64,000 nucleotides of DNA, taken from NCBI GenBank assembly GCA_963920765.1, contig OY987248.1, forward strand, positions 17,766,539 through 17,830,538, in the 5' to 3' direction. The position numbers and the translations under genes were made by a program. Source of the DNA: Ulota crispa. Its lineage: Eukaryota > Streptophyta > Bryopsida > Orthotrichales > Orthotrichaceae. Positions within the stretch are counted from its first letter, which is position 1, and each line of letters opens with the position of its first letter. The notes beneath the pieces are model-generated. The model saw only the letters and a program-made list of their open reading frames with translations, ran no database searches and was not told the origin of the DNA. Shown here one piece after another: positions 9,692 through 21,953 of the stretch.

Positions 9692-10636
9692 CCCCTAAAA
9701 GACCAATCATGTCCCTTCAAGGGACAAATGGATTTTGGGCATGTACATATAGCTAATCTATTTTTTGTGATTTTTTAAAACTTTTATAGAAGGTGGGCAA
9801 TTCAAATATCTACGTGGGCATCTAACTTTTTCTTCATTCCGACATTTATTGAAAATGTTATGCATAAACTTTTGAAAAATGGGAAGGCTGGCAGCCCAAA
9901 AAAAATCAAATTTGCATTTTTTTTAAATAAGAATTGGAAATTGTTTCTTTAGATTTTTATATACATGGAAATATTTGAATCATTCAATTTTGATTGATGA
10001 GATGAAAGTTATGAGAAGGTTTAGTTTGCAGGTAGATATGAGACTCCCAAACCTCCATTTCTTTTGCCCCTTGTAAAATTTGCTGCTTTCCTTTTTTGAG
10101 CTCTTTGTGATTTTTTTTTAAACTTTTTTTCCAAGTTTTATTAGACTAAGATTCCTTGGATTTTACCATTTGGATCCAAGGATTTCAAATTTCTCAATTT
10201 TACATAAATTCTCCAACTTTGCCTAGTGTATATGCAAATTTCATGGCCTTATGGCATTGCAGGGTTTTACAAAGTATGATTCACACCTTTGTTTCATTTG
10301 AAAATTCTCCCACATTTACCTAACTTGGTCTTCTACATGGGAAAAATAAACCTCAACTTTGCGTATAGCAATTTTTTTGATATAGGAGCCGTCAAAGGCT
10401 TCTAAAAAATTTGGGCAGCAAGGAAAAGAACTATTTTTTTCACTTTAGATGTCAATATCTCACTCCTCTACTTCTAGAATGAGCTGAAATTTTTCCTACA
10501 AGTACCTCCCATAGTCTAGGGTAAGATCTTATGGTTGAATTTTCAAAAAACTTTTTTTCCTACCTTTCTACTCATTCCCCTAAAAATGACAATTTTCACA
10601 AATTTTCAAAGAAAAAAGGGCTTGGTCCTTTAAGGG
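9692..10636 (+). mobile_element. TTAA element family A, copy 1 (945 bp)
   Basis: Ends read CCCCTAAAAGACCAA and TTGGTCCTTTAAGGG, each directly flanked by TTAA (9688-9691, 10637-10640). This is the reference full-length copy of family A. Its left part contains TCCCTTCAAGGGACA and TTTTGGGCATGTAC; its right part contains GTCAATATCTCACTCCTCTA and AATGACAATTTTCAC. No coding capacity. TTAA duplication with CCC termini is known from piggyBac-type transposons; assignment to that superfamily is inference. Confidence 0.85.
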
Positions 10637-10640
10637 TTAA

Positions 10641-11127
10641 GTAATAAATTGTTCACTGAGGTTTGTAACAAATTGCTTTTAAAGCCAAACTTTTGAAATT
10701 CTATATTTTCCTCACAATAGCTTGTATTCAAAAACCAAATAGTTTTGATATCCTTTGTTATATCTTGGTTTACAAGAAGAAAATTTCTCTGTAAAGTATT
10801 AAAACTTCTAATTGTATGGACAAAGATTGTGTCACCACTTGAAAATCTTACGATCATTGCTGGAAATTGAGTCCAACTCTTGTTGTAATGATTCCTTCAT
10901 TGTGCCAATCTTCCTTCCTTGCTCATGTTGGCACCTGTTACTTGTCCTTCCCAAGTCATGTAATAGTGTTAGCAAAGTGTAGATTGTGTTACCTGTCTTG
11001 CCTAAGGAACCTGTATGTATTATATCAACTTCTTACCAAATTGCCTAGTAGTTTTGAAATTAAGTGCACTAAAAAGGTATACCAAAAACCCAAAACAATA
11101 CAAAAATGTTGTTTGATTCCAGAGGTG
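10641..11127. other. Spacer without recognisable feature
   Basis: Lies between family A and family B elements. The plus-strand frame across it (10867-11190) runs into the element end and has no recognisable domain, so I do not treat it as a gene. Confidence 0.5.
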
Positions 11128-11131
11128 TTAA

Positions 11132-12042
11132 CCCCTAAAGGAACAGATCCCATTTTTAGAAACGTAGCGATTTCGAGTAGGTACCTATGATTGGAGCTTT
11201 TCATATTTTAGGCTGAAATTTTAACAGAATGTGGGCACAAGGTTTATCTTTCATATGCACTAAATTTCATGACATTTGGAATTATGAGTAAAAAGTTATG
11301 GCCCAATATGTTGTTTTTTACGTTTGGCGGGCAGCTTGGGCAAATTTTTGAAAATCAAAATTTTCAAAAACAAAAATTTGAAATTGGTTTAGGAGATTTA
11401 TGTGAATGTAGGAAGCTTTGAATCATTCCATTTGGATCGACAAGATGAAAGTTATGAGAATTTTTAGTTTGCGGGCAGTTATGGATTCACTGCTCTAAAA
11501 TAAACTCTGAAGCCCTTTATTTTACTCAATTTTCATTATTCTAGAAAAAAAACAAAATCTAAGGATGTAGATTGTTTATTACAACATTGTGACCATTGGG
11601 ATTGGCATTTTTCATTTCCATAATTCAATTCTTAACAATTTAGTGTTTTGAATCATTCTCTACTTCTTTTTACTTACTAATTTTTTTCCATATGTTATAT
11701 AATTCCAAATGATTTGAAACTTTTTGGACATGTACTTTACTTAGGTGAAATAAGATATTTAGAGAAGCACCACCCACATGGCCTTTTTTCCTTAGGAATT
11801 TCACCTTTTGAATGGTAACTGCGGTTTTTCACAAGACGTTCTTGAATATTCAAACCATTCTATCTTCCAATCCATGTGGTGGAAAACTCTGAAATTTTTT
11901 CCACATCTTCTAAAACCCTTCTTCTACAAGACCCTACGGTTACATATGCATAAAAATGTTTTTGTTTTCAAATTTGGTTGATGCTCTAAAAATGGCAGTT
12001 TTGAAAAAAAATTGGTGAAAACTTTGCTCGGTCCTTTAGGGG
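11132..12042 (+). mobile_element. TTAA element family B, copy 1 (911 bp)
   Basis: Starts CCCCTAAAGGAACAGA and ends GGTCCTTTAGGGG, with TTAA on both sides (11128-11131, 12043-12046). Matches the 52028-52944 copy over its full length, including GATTGGAGCTTTTCATATTT and GAAGCACCACCCACATGGC. No coding capacity seen. Confidence 0.87.
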
Positions 12043-12046
12043 TTAA

Positions 12047-12890
12047 GCAAGCATCCTACAATGTCTTGAAAGTAAATTTTCTCTTACTCATTTAAACGCC
12101 AATTCATCTCCATGGTATTTTGATAACATGTTCCTCTAAGTAGCCACCGCGAAACCATTTCTTTTGCAAAAAGATCAACCAGCTACCACTACACCAAACA
12201 TCAATTATCCCCAGACATAGAAAGGGACCTCAAATTCCAGTGTAAGGAATAAATCAATAATGGTACTAAGCAATTGAACATTAAAAAACGAATAAGTAAT
12301 CTTCAGTACTGACGCTTCTTTTCGGTATTTTTGTATTTGTTTTACCATACGTCCAGATTTTGCTTCCACTTTTTCTTTTTCATTTCTCTTTCATTCTTTA
12401 TATTGTTTATGAAAAATGTTTCATTGCGTTCCTTTTAGGCGGATGATGATTGAATGTGCAATCTGTACACAGCAGTGCACTTTGGGGCTCAGTCTAGGAG
12501 ATGGACTTGGAATAGGGGCAGGCAGCCATGATAGGGAAGGGAAGGGACAGGTGGTAAGTTAGGGGTGCATAATACTGAGCCAGTGAGCCACTGGGGCCCT
12601 TGGTTCATTGAAAAGAAAATCCCATCCAGATTAGAGGGCTTCCCCCATCACAGTACTGCAGTCATGTTTATTTAATTATATAGTTAGTGCAATCAGAGCT
12701 CTGGCAAAGTTGCAGCCATGTGTATAATGGACCAACTTCGCCATCACCATGGAACTGACTTGCATAGGGGCTCTTGAAGTTACTCATAACCCTCCTACTT
12801 CTGTAGCAGGGCATTTTTATTGGAGCAGTCACCCCTTTGTTGTGCACATTTTATTGGGTAATTATTGGGAAAATAATGGAGGGGCATGCC
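12047..12890. other. Non-coding stretch with a GC-richer island
   Basis: No gene recognised. From about 12430 to 12780 base composition is visibly less AT-rich than the surroundings (segments such as GGGGCAGGCAGCCATGATAG). No element ends bound the island. It could be single-copy sequence, a gene fragment or an unrecognised old element. Confidence 0.4.
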
Positions 12891-12899
12891 CACATTGAT

Positions 12900-13012
12900 C
12901 CTAATGGGTGAGAATTGGTAAGAATTGGCAAGAACTAATGAGAATTGGCAAAAACTAACAAGAACCGACCAGAATTGACAAGACCTAACTAGTATAGGCA
13001 AGAATTAGCTAG
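12900..13012. repeat. Degenerate AGAATTGGCA minisatellite
   Basis: Repeats of AGAATTGGCA / AGAACTAACA with drift at roughly 10-bp spacing. The minus-strand frame over it is just the repeat translated. Confidence 0.7.
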
Positions 13013-13017
13013 GGCTA

Positions 13018-13320
13018 AGGTAGGAGGCTCTAAGGTTTGAAACTAATTTTTGGGGAGGTGAAACTTCTTCCAATGTTTTTCAGTAAATTTTCCTTGAAAG
13101 ACAAGAGGAATTGGTATCTAACCCAAGTTGTTTCATATTTTTTGATTTGTGGAATTAACTAAAAATAGGAGGTTCTAAAAGTGTTTGACTCTAAGAACCT
13201 CTTCCATTTTGCAGAAAATTTGTACAAATGTCATTGATGAGTTAGGTAGGATAAGCATATTTGATTAAGCAACTTAACTCATCAATGACAATTGCACATA
13301 TTTTATGCAAAATGTAAGAG
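13018..13320 (+). mobile_element. MITE family G copy 1, composite with an inner hairpin
   Basis: Begins AGGTAGGAGGCTC after TA (13016-13017) and matches the 32963 copy through CTAACCCAAGTTGTTTCATA. At 13195-13318 there is an inverted repeat of about 50 bp (GAACCTCTTCCATTTTGC and its complement). The right boundary is unclear and the hairpin may be a second element inserted in the first. Confidence 0.55.
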
Positions 13321-13359
13321 GTTCCTAAAGCCAAACGCTAATGGATCAATTAATTTTTG

Positions 13360-13625
13360 TTACTGTATGTTAACAAATCTCTATATTATTCTTTGTGGTC
13401 AAAGATTAACCAATTTCTTTTGTCATGCATTGATCAATTCCGATTGCCATGGATTTACCAATCTTTATTATCATGGATCAATTGATTCTTATTGCCATGA
13501 ATCCATAGGGTTATATTGCCATGAATTGACCAATCCTTGTTGCTACAAATTGACGAGTCATTATTGCTATAAATTAACTACTCTTTATTGTCATGCATTG
13601 ACTAGTTCCAATTGCTATGAATCTA
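13360..13625 (+). repeat. 30-bp satellite, left part
   Basis: Degenerate tandem units of about 30 bp around TTGCCATGGATTGACCAAT. The array continues after the C element at 14588. The 10-residue periodicity of the overlapping open frame comes from the repeat; it is not a protein gene. Confidence 0.75.
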
Positions 13626-13629
13626 TTAA

Positions 13630-14583
13630 CCCCTAAAAGCCCAAGGGGTGTTTTCATGAGAAACTGCCAAAATTTGCATTTTTTCAATATGTTGATGTGA
13701 ATTTTAATTTGAAAATTATTTTTGAAACTTCAACCATACAAAAGGATAGTAAAATCTTTTAGTATTGAGTGCAAAAAATTTCAGCCCATTTGACCACACA
13801 GATTGAAAGATTATAGCATTTGGAATTTATTATAAAAAAAATTTGTCCTTGCCCAAATGGGTCAATAGACTTTAAGCCTCTTTGGAATCTAATTTTTGGT
13901 TGGCATGAATTAAAATTTTTTTTCCGTTGATATCTGAATCTTGTTAGGTACATTGATGAAAAGTTTCAAGAGCAAATTATGGATCTAGCTTACTCTAAAT
14001 TGCCTTGCAATATAAGAGGTTAAATGAATTGGCAATACATTAGTCATTCTTTCATGATTTCTTGTGCAATGAGGGCATCTTTTATTTGAAACCTCAATGG
14101 TGAAAAGTTAGAGACAAATATTTAAAATGTTTGAGAAAAAAATTCAAGAGCTTTGGACTTATATGTTGATAGATAATATTTCCTAAAATTAGAGGAATTT
14201 TTTTTTTTTCTTGAAACTGCCCAAACATTGTTAACAAAGTTTGACTCCCTTTAGAATGTGATGTGAGACTGCAATATATTTAATTTTTTGACAATTGTGC
14301 ACAATGTCTTTTTAGTTACATACTTGCCAAATTTCAAAAGTTGATGAGAGTTTTAGCATAAGATTCTCCAAAGATGCCCAAATTGCCTTAGCTGCCCAAA
14401 TTCTTTTGGGTAGCATAACTTTTGAACCGGACATCCAATTAGGGAAAAAATTATATTTCCACTTGGAGGATACATATTTACACCTTGTGTAACAATTTTG
14501 AGAACATCCAATAAAAATTAACTCCATGTGGTCCTACTAGAGTTCTCAAGTGGGTGTTGAACAAACACTTGGGCCTTTAGGGG
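13630..14583 (+). mobile_element. TTAA element family C, copy 1 (954 bp), inserted in a satellite
   Basis: Starts CCCCTAAAAGCCCAAG and ends CTTGGGCCTTTAGGGG, with TTAA at 13626-13629 and 14584-14587. Matches copies at 48283 and 50643, including GAAACTGCCAAA, CATTAGTCATTCTTTCATGA and a GCTGCCCAAATTC segment near the right end. It splits a 30-bp satellite into two parts, so it is younger than that array. Confidence 0.87.
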
Positions 14584-14587
14584 TTAA

Positions 14588-14990
14588 TTGTTATTGCCCT
14601 AGTTTGATTAGTCATTATTGTCATGGATTGATCTTTATTGCCATAAACCAATAGGCCGTATTGCCACAAATCAACCAATATTTGTTGTCATGCATTGACC
14701 AATTCCTATTGCTTTAAATTGATTGGTGTGTATTGCAATGTTTCAACTAATTCTTATGGCCATAAATTGATTGGTCTTGTATTGCAATGGATCCACCAAG
14801 CTTTTTAGCCATGGATTGATTGATCTTGCTGCCACAAATGACAAGTCCTTGTTGCCAGCAATTGACTCATTTTTGTTGCCATGGATTGACCAATCAATGT
14901 CATTATAAGTGAACAAGTTCCGATTGTCATGGATTAACCGGTTTTTGTGACCATGGATTGATCAATGCTTGTTGTCCTAGATGGGTGATG
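14588..14990 (+). repeat. 30-bp satellite, right part
   Basis: Continuation of the array at 13360-13625, with units such as TTGCCATGGATTGACCAAT. The two parts were contiguous before the C element inserted. Confidence 0.72.
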
Positions 14991-17900
14991 AGTTCTAGAG
15001 TGACATCCCATCATATCTTAAGCACATTGAATATTAAGAACATGATTATGTGTCATAATAGATTATAATTTTACAAAATTGACTTATAATGAACTTAATT
15101 CCTGAGGATACATCACTCCAAGAGAAAAATATATGAAACCTGTGAAGTGAAGGTTTCAAAATTCCATTGAGTTTTTGCATCAAAGGATCTAATTAAATTT
15201 TGATTTGATGTAGGAAATGACATGGAGCTGGGTTTTGTTTTTAAGACTTGATGGTCATAATTTGCTTCCACAGAATTGTAACTTTCAATATAGTGAGATG
15301 TTAAAAAAGAAGAGTGAGAGTATTAAAACTCACCTAGAGGTGGAGTCTATTTGTTCCATGCTTAGCATTTGGAGGTTTTTATTTCTTTATTTGTGTGAAC
15401 GAGACCACAATTAGAGGTGGATGTATTGATGCTCATATAGATTGTATTTAATAATCCTTCAAAACTAGCAAACTAATATTTATACTTCATATTTTTATCA
15501 CCCTAAGTATGAACGTATTAGAAGAGTGTCAGCAGCAAAAATGTTGACAATGAGCAATTTTGGACATTTCTTATAAGAGGTGTATGAAATAAATGTATGA
15601 TAGCAATGCTTAGCTTGTGCAATTGATTACATTTAAATGTATTTCAAAAGATTTTTTTTTGTCTATTCTTCAATTATGTTGCAAGATTGTTCATTAGATG
15701 CTTTGTGTTTTTAGAACAGCGTTCCAAATTAATTCAAATGAAGATGAAATGAAAAAAACATACAAAGATCTTGTTTTTGGAGACTCCTTTTGCCATAGTT
15801 TATTTTGCCTCACACTTTTACTACACGCTTCATGCATTTGCATTCTTAGTGGGTTAAATTTTTGAGAAAAGTCTAAAAAAAAGTTGAGTATTTTGTGAAA
15901 AAGTAGTCTAAAATGTTATTGTTGGAAAAAAAAAAAAGATTCACTTTTTCTAAATTTTGTGGATATTTAGTTTGTGAATTGTTGTTTATGGAGAGGATGT
16001 AATTTGATATTTGCAAAACAGAGGCATTGTTCTGTAAGAATCTATTAGTCATGTAATAGTTCAATTTTTGCAAAACTTGTGTTTCAATAAGATTTTAGAT
16101 TGGGTCATTTGTTACTAAAACCTGGTAACACTAAAAATGACTTAGTTTAAATTCATTTTTGGTTACTGATGAGTTTGGTTGAGGGTTTTCTTTCCTTTCT
16201 TGCTACTCATCTTTTTCCTCTATTACCTCGGGGAGTGCACTCTTCGTTTTTTTTTTGGTACACATGCAATCAAATGAAGGGTTATTTTAATTGCCTTAAT
16301 CCTAAATTTCTGACATGGCTTGGAAATAAAATGGCGTCACTTTAATGGGTGTGGAGTCTTTATAAATAATGAAGGGCAGGGTTTAATAATGGGTATTACA
16401 TTTTTTTAAGTTCTACAATAGGGTGGTTAATATATTTTTTTAAATGAATACTTTTATTAGTGGTAGTAGATGAGGCTAGGGTTTATTATAGCACCAAAAG
16501 TTTATGCTCTTGCAAGGTATCTAAAGCCGGATCCAATGTCTGCTATTTAAGCTAGGTATAGGGCGGTTTACCCATTTTTTACAAGATTCCAGTGATTAAA
16601 GGGTGCAACGTGGGTTGATTGATTTTGGACGGAAAAGATTGGATGGACAATTGAGGGGTTCATTTTATCACTGATTTTTCTCGTGCGTTATCTTCTTGCA
16701 AGAGCAATAAGCCTCGGGGGGTCACACCCTTTTACGATTGGATACCACTTGCAATAATGGGGTAATTAAATGGAGGGGTATTTAGATTTTTTAAGGTAAT
16801 TTTTTCCTCCCTTTCTTTAGATAAAAAGCTACTTTAGTGTATTTTAGGGTACCCTATGCTTATTTCTAAATGGTTATATGACCTAATTTTCAAACCCCGT
16901 TTTTTTACAAACACAAAAGTATCATAAGAAAAAATTATGTGTATACAATGGGTTTGTAAAAGATTTTGGCCCTTACAAGCATTTGAATTACAAAAAAAAC
17001 GCTTTTGAATGAAAAAACGCAGCAAAGAACATGAAGCTGAAGCAAGCAACCAACTAGTCCCACACCACACACAATTTTATGTAAACAACCAATTTTAGTT
17101 CCTGACCACACATAAGCCTAAGCAAAGAAACTATCACAATCCCACATCACACACAAGCTTGCAAGCTCGAGCCTAAATGTCAAAGGAATTTTGAACAAAT
17201 TTCCCTCCATTCTTTTCAAAACTTGGACATAACATACTTAAATTTTCATTCAAACTTGTCAAATAATAATAATCAAACTCATCCTACTAAATACTTTCTA
17301 GAAGATCCTATGTTTTCTACCCTATTTTTTTCTACAAAATTCTAAAATGAAGGCATTATTCACCACCCTATTTTACATATAATGAAGTAATAGACATATT
17401 TTTGGTGCTATAGTATTTCTAACAAAAATGTAAAATTTACCTCCAATGAATAATATTGACACTATTTTTTATCTCACATAGTATACTAAAAATAGGAGAG
17501 TCACCTCCCCAAGCAATAAGCTCACTTCTATTTTATTTATTTTTACTTGTCATTCTATATTTATAATGAACATAGGGTATACAAAAATATGGCAAGAACT
17601 TTTTTTAAATGAAGGTTTGGGTACATGAAATCCCTTCAATTTAGAAATTTAGGTAAAGATAGCCCTATAGAAATCAATTTTTTTTACCTACATAGCCCCC
17701 CATTTATAGAGCCTTGCATGCACGTTACCCTCCAAAACCTTGTATAGTGCACGCCTCAAGTTTATTACCTAAGATGGTAAAAACAAGTAATTGAACAATG
17801 GAAAAATGTGAGAAAACAATGTAGATACTTCAGTCCACAAAAAATCAGAATTCATTCTAAATAGTATAAACCTGCATAATTTTGTAAGATCAAGAAGTTG

Positions 17901-18050
17901 TTTCACTCATCTCTTTACAATTTATTTAGGATTACAATACATAATTGGATGCAATTTATTGACTCTAAGTAATTACACATCTACAAATTAATTGAGGAAA
18001 AGATATACATCCAAGGGCAACATGGAATTTTATAATCAAAGTCAGCTAAG
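14991..18050. other. 3-kb stretch without recognisable gene or element
   Basis: AT-rich sequence with long A and T runs. The frames at 15217-15414, 15873-16073 and 16834-17070 are short, low in complexity and show no family motif. I see no paired terminal repeats. Confidence 0.5.
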
Positions 18051-18059
18051 TTATTTTTA

Positions 18060-18397
18060 GGGAAAATTTCATGGATACCCCTCAAGTTTGCAATAATTTC
18101 ATAGATACCCTTGTTTTTTCAGAAATCTCACAGATACCCTTAGACCAAAATTTTCAAGTGTTCTCTCAAGTGTTCTCTCAAGTGTTCTTTTTGTTGTGCA
18201 TGCCACTTTCCTTCTTTCTTAGTGCGCATGCATAACGAGAAAGAAGTGTTATGGGCACAAAGGGAGAAGGGAAGTGGTATGCACTACAAAAAAAAATGCT
18301 TGAAAAATTTGATCCAAGGGTATCTATGAAATTTCTGAAAAAGTAGGGGTATTTATGAAATTATTGCAAATTTAAGGGGTATCCATGAAATTTTCCC
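18060..18397. mobile_element. MULE-like MITE family K, copy 1 (338 bp)
   Basis: Near-palindromic, with ends GGGAAAATTTCATGGATACC and its complement. A perfect 9-bp duplication TTATTTTTA flanks it (18051-18059, 18398-18406). Each arm holds three tandem units of about 30 bp, each with a variant of CATGGATACCCCT (then CATAGATACCCTT, CACAGATACCCTT). A 9-bp duplication is the hallmark of Mutator-like elements. No coding capacity. Confidence 0.8.
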
Positions 18398-18406
18398 TTA
18401 TTTTTA

Positions 18407-19981
18407 TTACTACTTTAGCTTTATTCTAAGAGTAAGCTTTAATCCAAGTGTGGTGCATTTCTTTTGAAACATTCATGATTGTTGTATGGAGGAATTTTTC
18501 AATTGGAGTTAAGATTTTATAAGAGTATAATAAGCTTGTACTAAAGGAGGTCAATTACTAGATTATTTGAATGAAAAAGTTTCTATTGAGCATGTTTTGA
18601 GTTTGGGTTCAACAACTCAAAGACTTTTATGGATTTTTTAAAACTAGTTCATGCTCCGTTTCTAATTTCCGCATTTGGCCATCAAACCTAAAATAGAATT
18701 TTAATTAGGGAATTTTTTCAATTAGTAATGATGATTTACATAAAACTAATAGGACCTAGTTATAATTATTCTAAAACTTTTAGCATCTATTCACTAATAT
18801 TTTGCAATGCAATTGTGTTACCACTTGCTTTCTTTCCCTTTAGTATTATGAAAAGTTCTCTCGTCTTTGCAATCTCTACCATAGGTTTGGTTTGATAATT
18901 TACCAAATATAATCGTTAACCACATCATTTAACTAATTTTTTCATTGACACACACAATTTGATTTGTTACATTAATATGAAATATGCTTACATAGAAGGA
19001 CAAAGAGATAACCACCACTTCAAAAAGGTGACAACTAATAAATATAATGAAATTCAATATGTAATCCATTTATCCAATTATCGATTCAATGAATGGCATT
19101 TGAAAAACTTCACACTCATCATAATCATTTTCAAGTAAACCTAAATTGTTAGGTTTTTTTAAAATTCATTTATTTATAGTTTTTACTTATCTAATCTCTA
19201 TAATAGTTTTATTTCTATTAGTTGGGTAGCTGCAAGCAAATTATGATTTAAAAATTTGTGGTTGGCCAAGAGCCAAGAGGCAAAGTGAAAAATTTGTGAT
19301 TAACCGAGGGCCAAGGGGCAAAGTAATGAACATGGGTGTTGTGTGTGAAAGGACATCTTTGGTGGAACCCATTGAATTGTTTTCCAACTTCAATTTGAAA
19401 TTCACATATAAAGAGGTGGGGAGGGAGATGAAGAGACAAATTGATTTGAATCTAAAATTGAATTTGAATTTATATTATCCCACGGAATATTTTTTGTGAA
19501 TAGGGGATGACATGAGGATAGCATGTGCACGATAACCTTCAACCGGAACGGCTAGTACACAAGAATATCTCATATTAGATTTTCTACATTTCTTTTTGTT
19601 ATCAAACTTTTTTGTCCTACATTTCCTATTGTTTGTTATTTCTTCTCTACTCAAAATTTTCAACTATTTTATTTTTCATCATTTTTTTCTTGAGTCTTCA
19701 CTTAATTTCAAATAGAACTGCCAACATCAAATGAAACATAGACATGGACTTTATTCACGAACTATAAAATTGCAACCAAATCAAGAGCTTCCACTACCAA
19801 AAGTTGTGCATACGCTTCCTCTCCTTGAAGGCAAATTTTGTAGAGCCAAAACATCCTCAAGCTTCACAATAGATACATACTTTTGAAACATTCGATTCCA
19901 AAAATTAACAAACCAGATGAACATTCGTTTAATTCATATACAAACAATCCATGAGACAAACCAAAAAAAAATGACAACATT
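18407..19981. other. Stretch without recognisable gene
   Basis: AT-rich. A small direct duplication of AGAGCCAAGAGGCAAAGTGA lies at about 19266-19325. Short frames have no recognisable domain. Confidence 0.5.
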
Positions 19982-19985
19982 CTAA

Positions 19986-20520
19986 CCCCTAAGCGTTCAA
20001 TCAACCATTTTCCGGTTACTGCCCGTTTTTTTGGTTGCCCGAGACGAAAAAAAACTTTTTTCAAAGATACTTTTTTGTGTGATAGAAAATCAAGTCTACT
20101 TTCCAACTTAACTTGAATCATGTCAATCCAAGTTAGTTTCCACCAAGGAGAATTTTTCAAAGACAAACACTTCAATATTTGCTAATGTTGTAAAATTTAA
20201 TATTCTATGAAACTAATGATGTTCTCTTTTCAAAAGCTTGCTTTTTTGAGGTTTAGGATAGAATGTTTATTTTTAACCAATCATACCAACTTTTGAAATC
20301 TATGAGTAAAATTTGTAATTTTGATGAATATTAAATGGTAAATGCTTCTAAATTCATTACATAAAAATCCAAAACTTTTTTTCGAGTGTTTGACCGTATG
20401 GATAATCACTAAACATTATGATTCTTATTTTTTCTTTCAAAGCAAACTTCATCAAAGTTACAAAAATACCATTTTATAACACATCTATGTTTTGGCCTTA
20501 CCCCCTTGGGCCTTTAGGGG
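19986..20520 (+). mobile_element. TTAA element family D (535 bp)
   Basis: Ends CCCCTAAGCGTTCAA and CTTGGGCCTTTAGGGG; flanks are CTAA and TTGA, each one base from TTAA. Contains TTACTGCCCG and GGTTGCCCGAGACG near the left end, echoing the GGGCAGC motif found inside other families. Only one copy in the window. Confidence 0.65.
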
Positions 20521-20889
20521 TTGAGGTAAAAGGACTTACATTGGTTCTATTTTAAAACACATTTTTTTATAATTTAATGATTATACAAGTTTTTCTTTGT
20601 TTCCATCCTAAGTAGAAGGTAATGAAATTATTTTCAATGGCTCAAGAATGAAAATCCTGTTGCAAATTAAAACAAGATCTTTGTTTACACAATGGAAATA
20701 TAGTGAATTCCATTGTGCTAAAAAAATTTCATTTCTAATAAAATAATAAAACCAAACTATTATCATAGTAGCAAACTAGCAATAGGATGTTGTTGTGAGC
20801 ATTTTTGAAAGTTTCTTTTGCGCAAGGACAAAACAAAGCACTTCCCATACTTTTGGATTTGCATCAATATGAAATATTTTGTTTCTTAA

Positions 20890-21217
20890 CCTCAAAGAAC
20901 CATAGGGCATAGTATGTACACTGCCGTATAATTGGTGTTTGCTACTAGTAAGAAGTCTAAAGAACTAATGTCAAATTTTTATTTTAAAAAATACAAAATT
21001 TAAAGAAGTTTTGGGCTGCCTGCAGAACTAAAATTCTTATAAATTCATTTTTAACTTCTTTAATAAATGTTGGAATGAGGAAAAATTAGATGCCCACACA
21101 AATCTTTGAATTCCCCATCTTCCATAAAAGTTTCAAAAAATTACACAAAGTAGTTTAGCCATAAGTACATGCCTGAAATCTTGAAAGTCCCCTTAGGGGA
21201 GTTTGGTCCTTTAGGAG
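20890..21217 (-). mobile_element. TTAA element family A, truncated copy
   Basis: The right end TTTGGTCCTTTAGGAG followed by TTAA (21218-21221) and the preceding 250 bp are the reverse complement of the left half of family A (GGGCTGCCTGC, TTTCAAAAAATTACACAAAG, AAGTACATGCC). The left boundary is uncertain; TTAACCTCAAAGAACCA at 20886 may be a decayed end. Confidence 0.6.
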
Positions 21218-21270
21218 TTAAACAATAGCGATCTATGACAGTTTAAGAATAATTGGAATGTCTATTCATA

Positions 21271-21585
21271 AGGTAGGAGCACCCATAAACGTCAAACGAA
21301 GGGTTTTGAACATGATGACTATTAAGGAACAACTAGCAAATCATAGGATCCTAGTAGGAACAGGAAAAAAAATGAGTTTGCACTTTTGAATGTATTATTT
21401 GGATACCGTGAGAATAAGTTGTGAATGTTTAATAAGCAAACTGCCATTGCACCCATAACCACTTTTAAGATTTCATGTTCACATGTTGTACATCCTTGTC
21501 ATTACATCTATTCACTTCCACAGATTTTCCAAGATTTCAGAGGTGACGGTTATGGGGACATTGACGCTTATGGGTGTTCCTACCT
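21271..21585 (+). mobile_element. MITE family F, copy 2 (315 bp)
   Basis: Ends AGGTAGGAGCACCCATAA and TTATGGGTGTTCCTACCT, with TA on both sides (21269-21270, 21586-21587). Same internal sequence as copies at 3079 and 58441. The best preserved uninterrupted copy. Confidence 0.85.
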
Positions 21586-21814
21586 TACTCCTTTTACAAC
21601 CATTTTTTTCTTGAGGTGGTGTGGGATTATGAACTTCCATGGAAAGATAACTCAAACTTCTTCTTTTTTATGTAAAAATGATAAAAAAAAAAAAAGACTT
21701 CTGCAAATTGCAAAGAACATAATCAGTATTGAAGTTTGACAAATGACTTTTTGTGATGAAAAATATATAAAGAGTAGCACATGAAAAATTATATGTTTTT
21801 AACAAGAATGAATA

Positions 21815-21951
21815 AGGTAAGAGGTCCATAAACCAATTATTTAAGCCTACCTAACTCATCAAGGATAATAATAAATATTTCAAGGAACATGTTACTCATT
21901 CTTAGATAAAGAAAACATTTAGAACATGGTCGGTTTATGGACCTCCTACCT
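21815..21951. mobile_element. MITE family M (137 bp)
   Basis: Ends AGGTAAGAGGTCCATAAACC and GGTTTATGGACCTCCTACCT, flanked by TA (21813-21814, 21952-21953). Shares the AGGTA start with families F, G and N. Confidence 0.78.
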
Positions 21952-21953
21952 TA

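Noticed and set aside
13292..13636. 114-residue Cys/His-rich frame resembling a zinc-binding repeat protein
   Set aside because: The 10-residue period is simply the 30-bp satellite read in frame; units drift without preserving spacing, and the frame ends at a transposon boundary.
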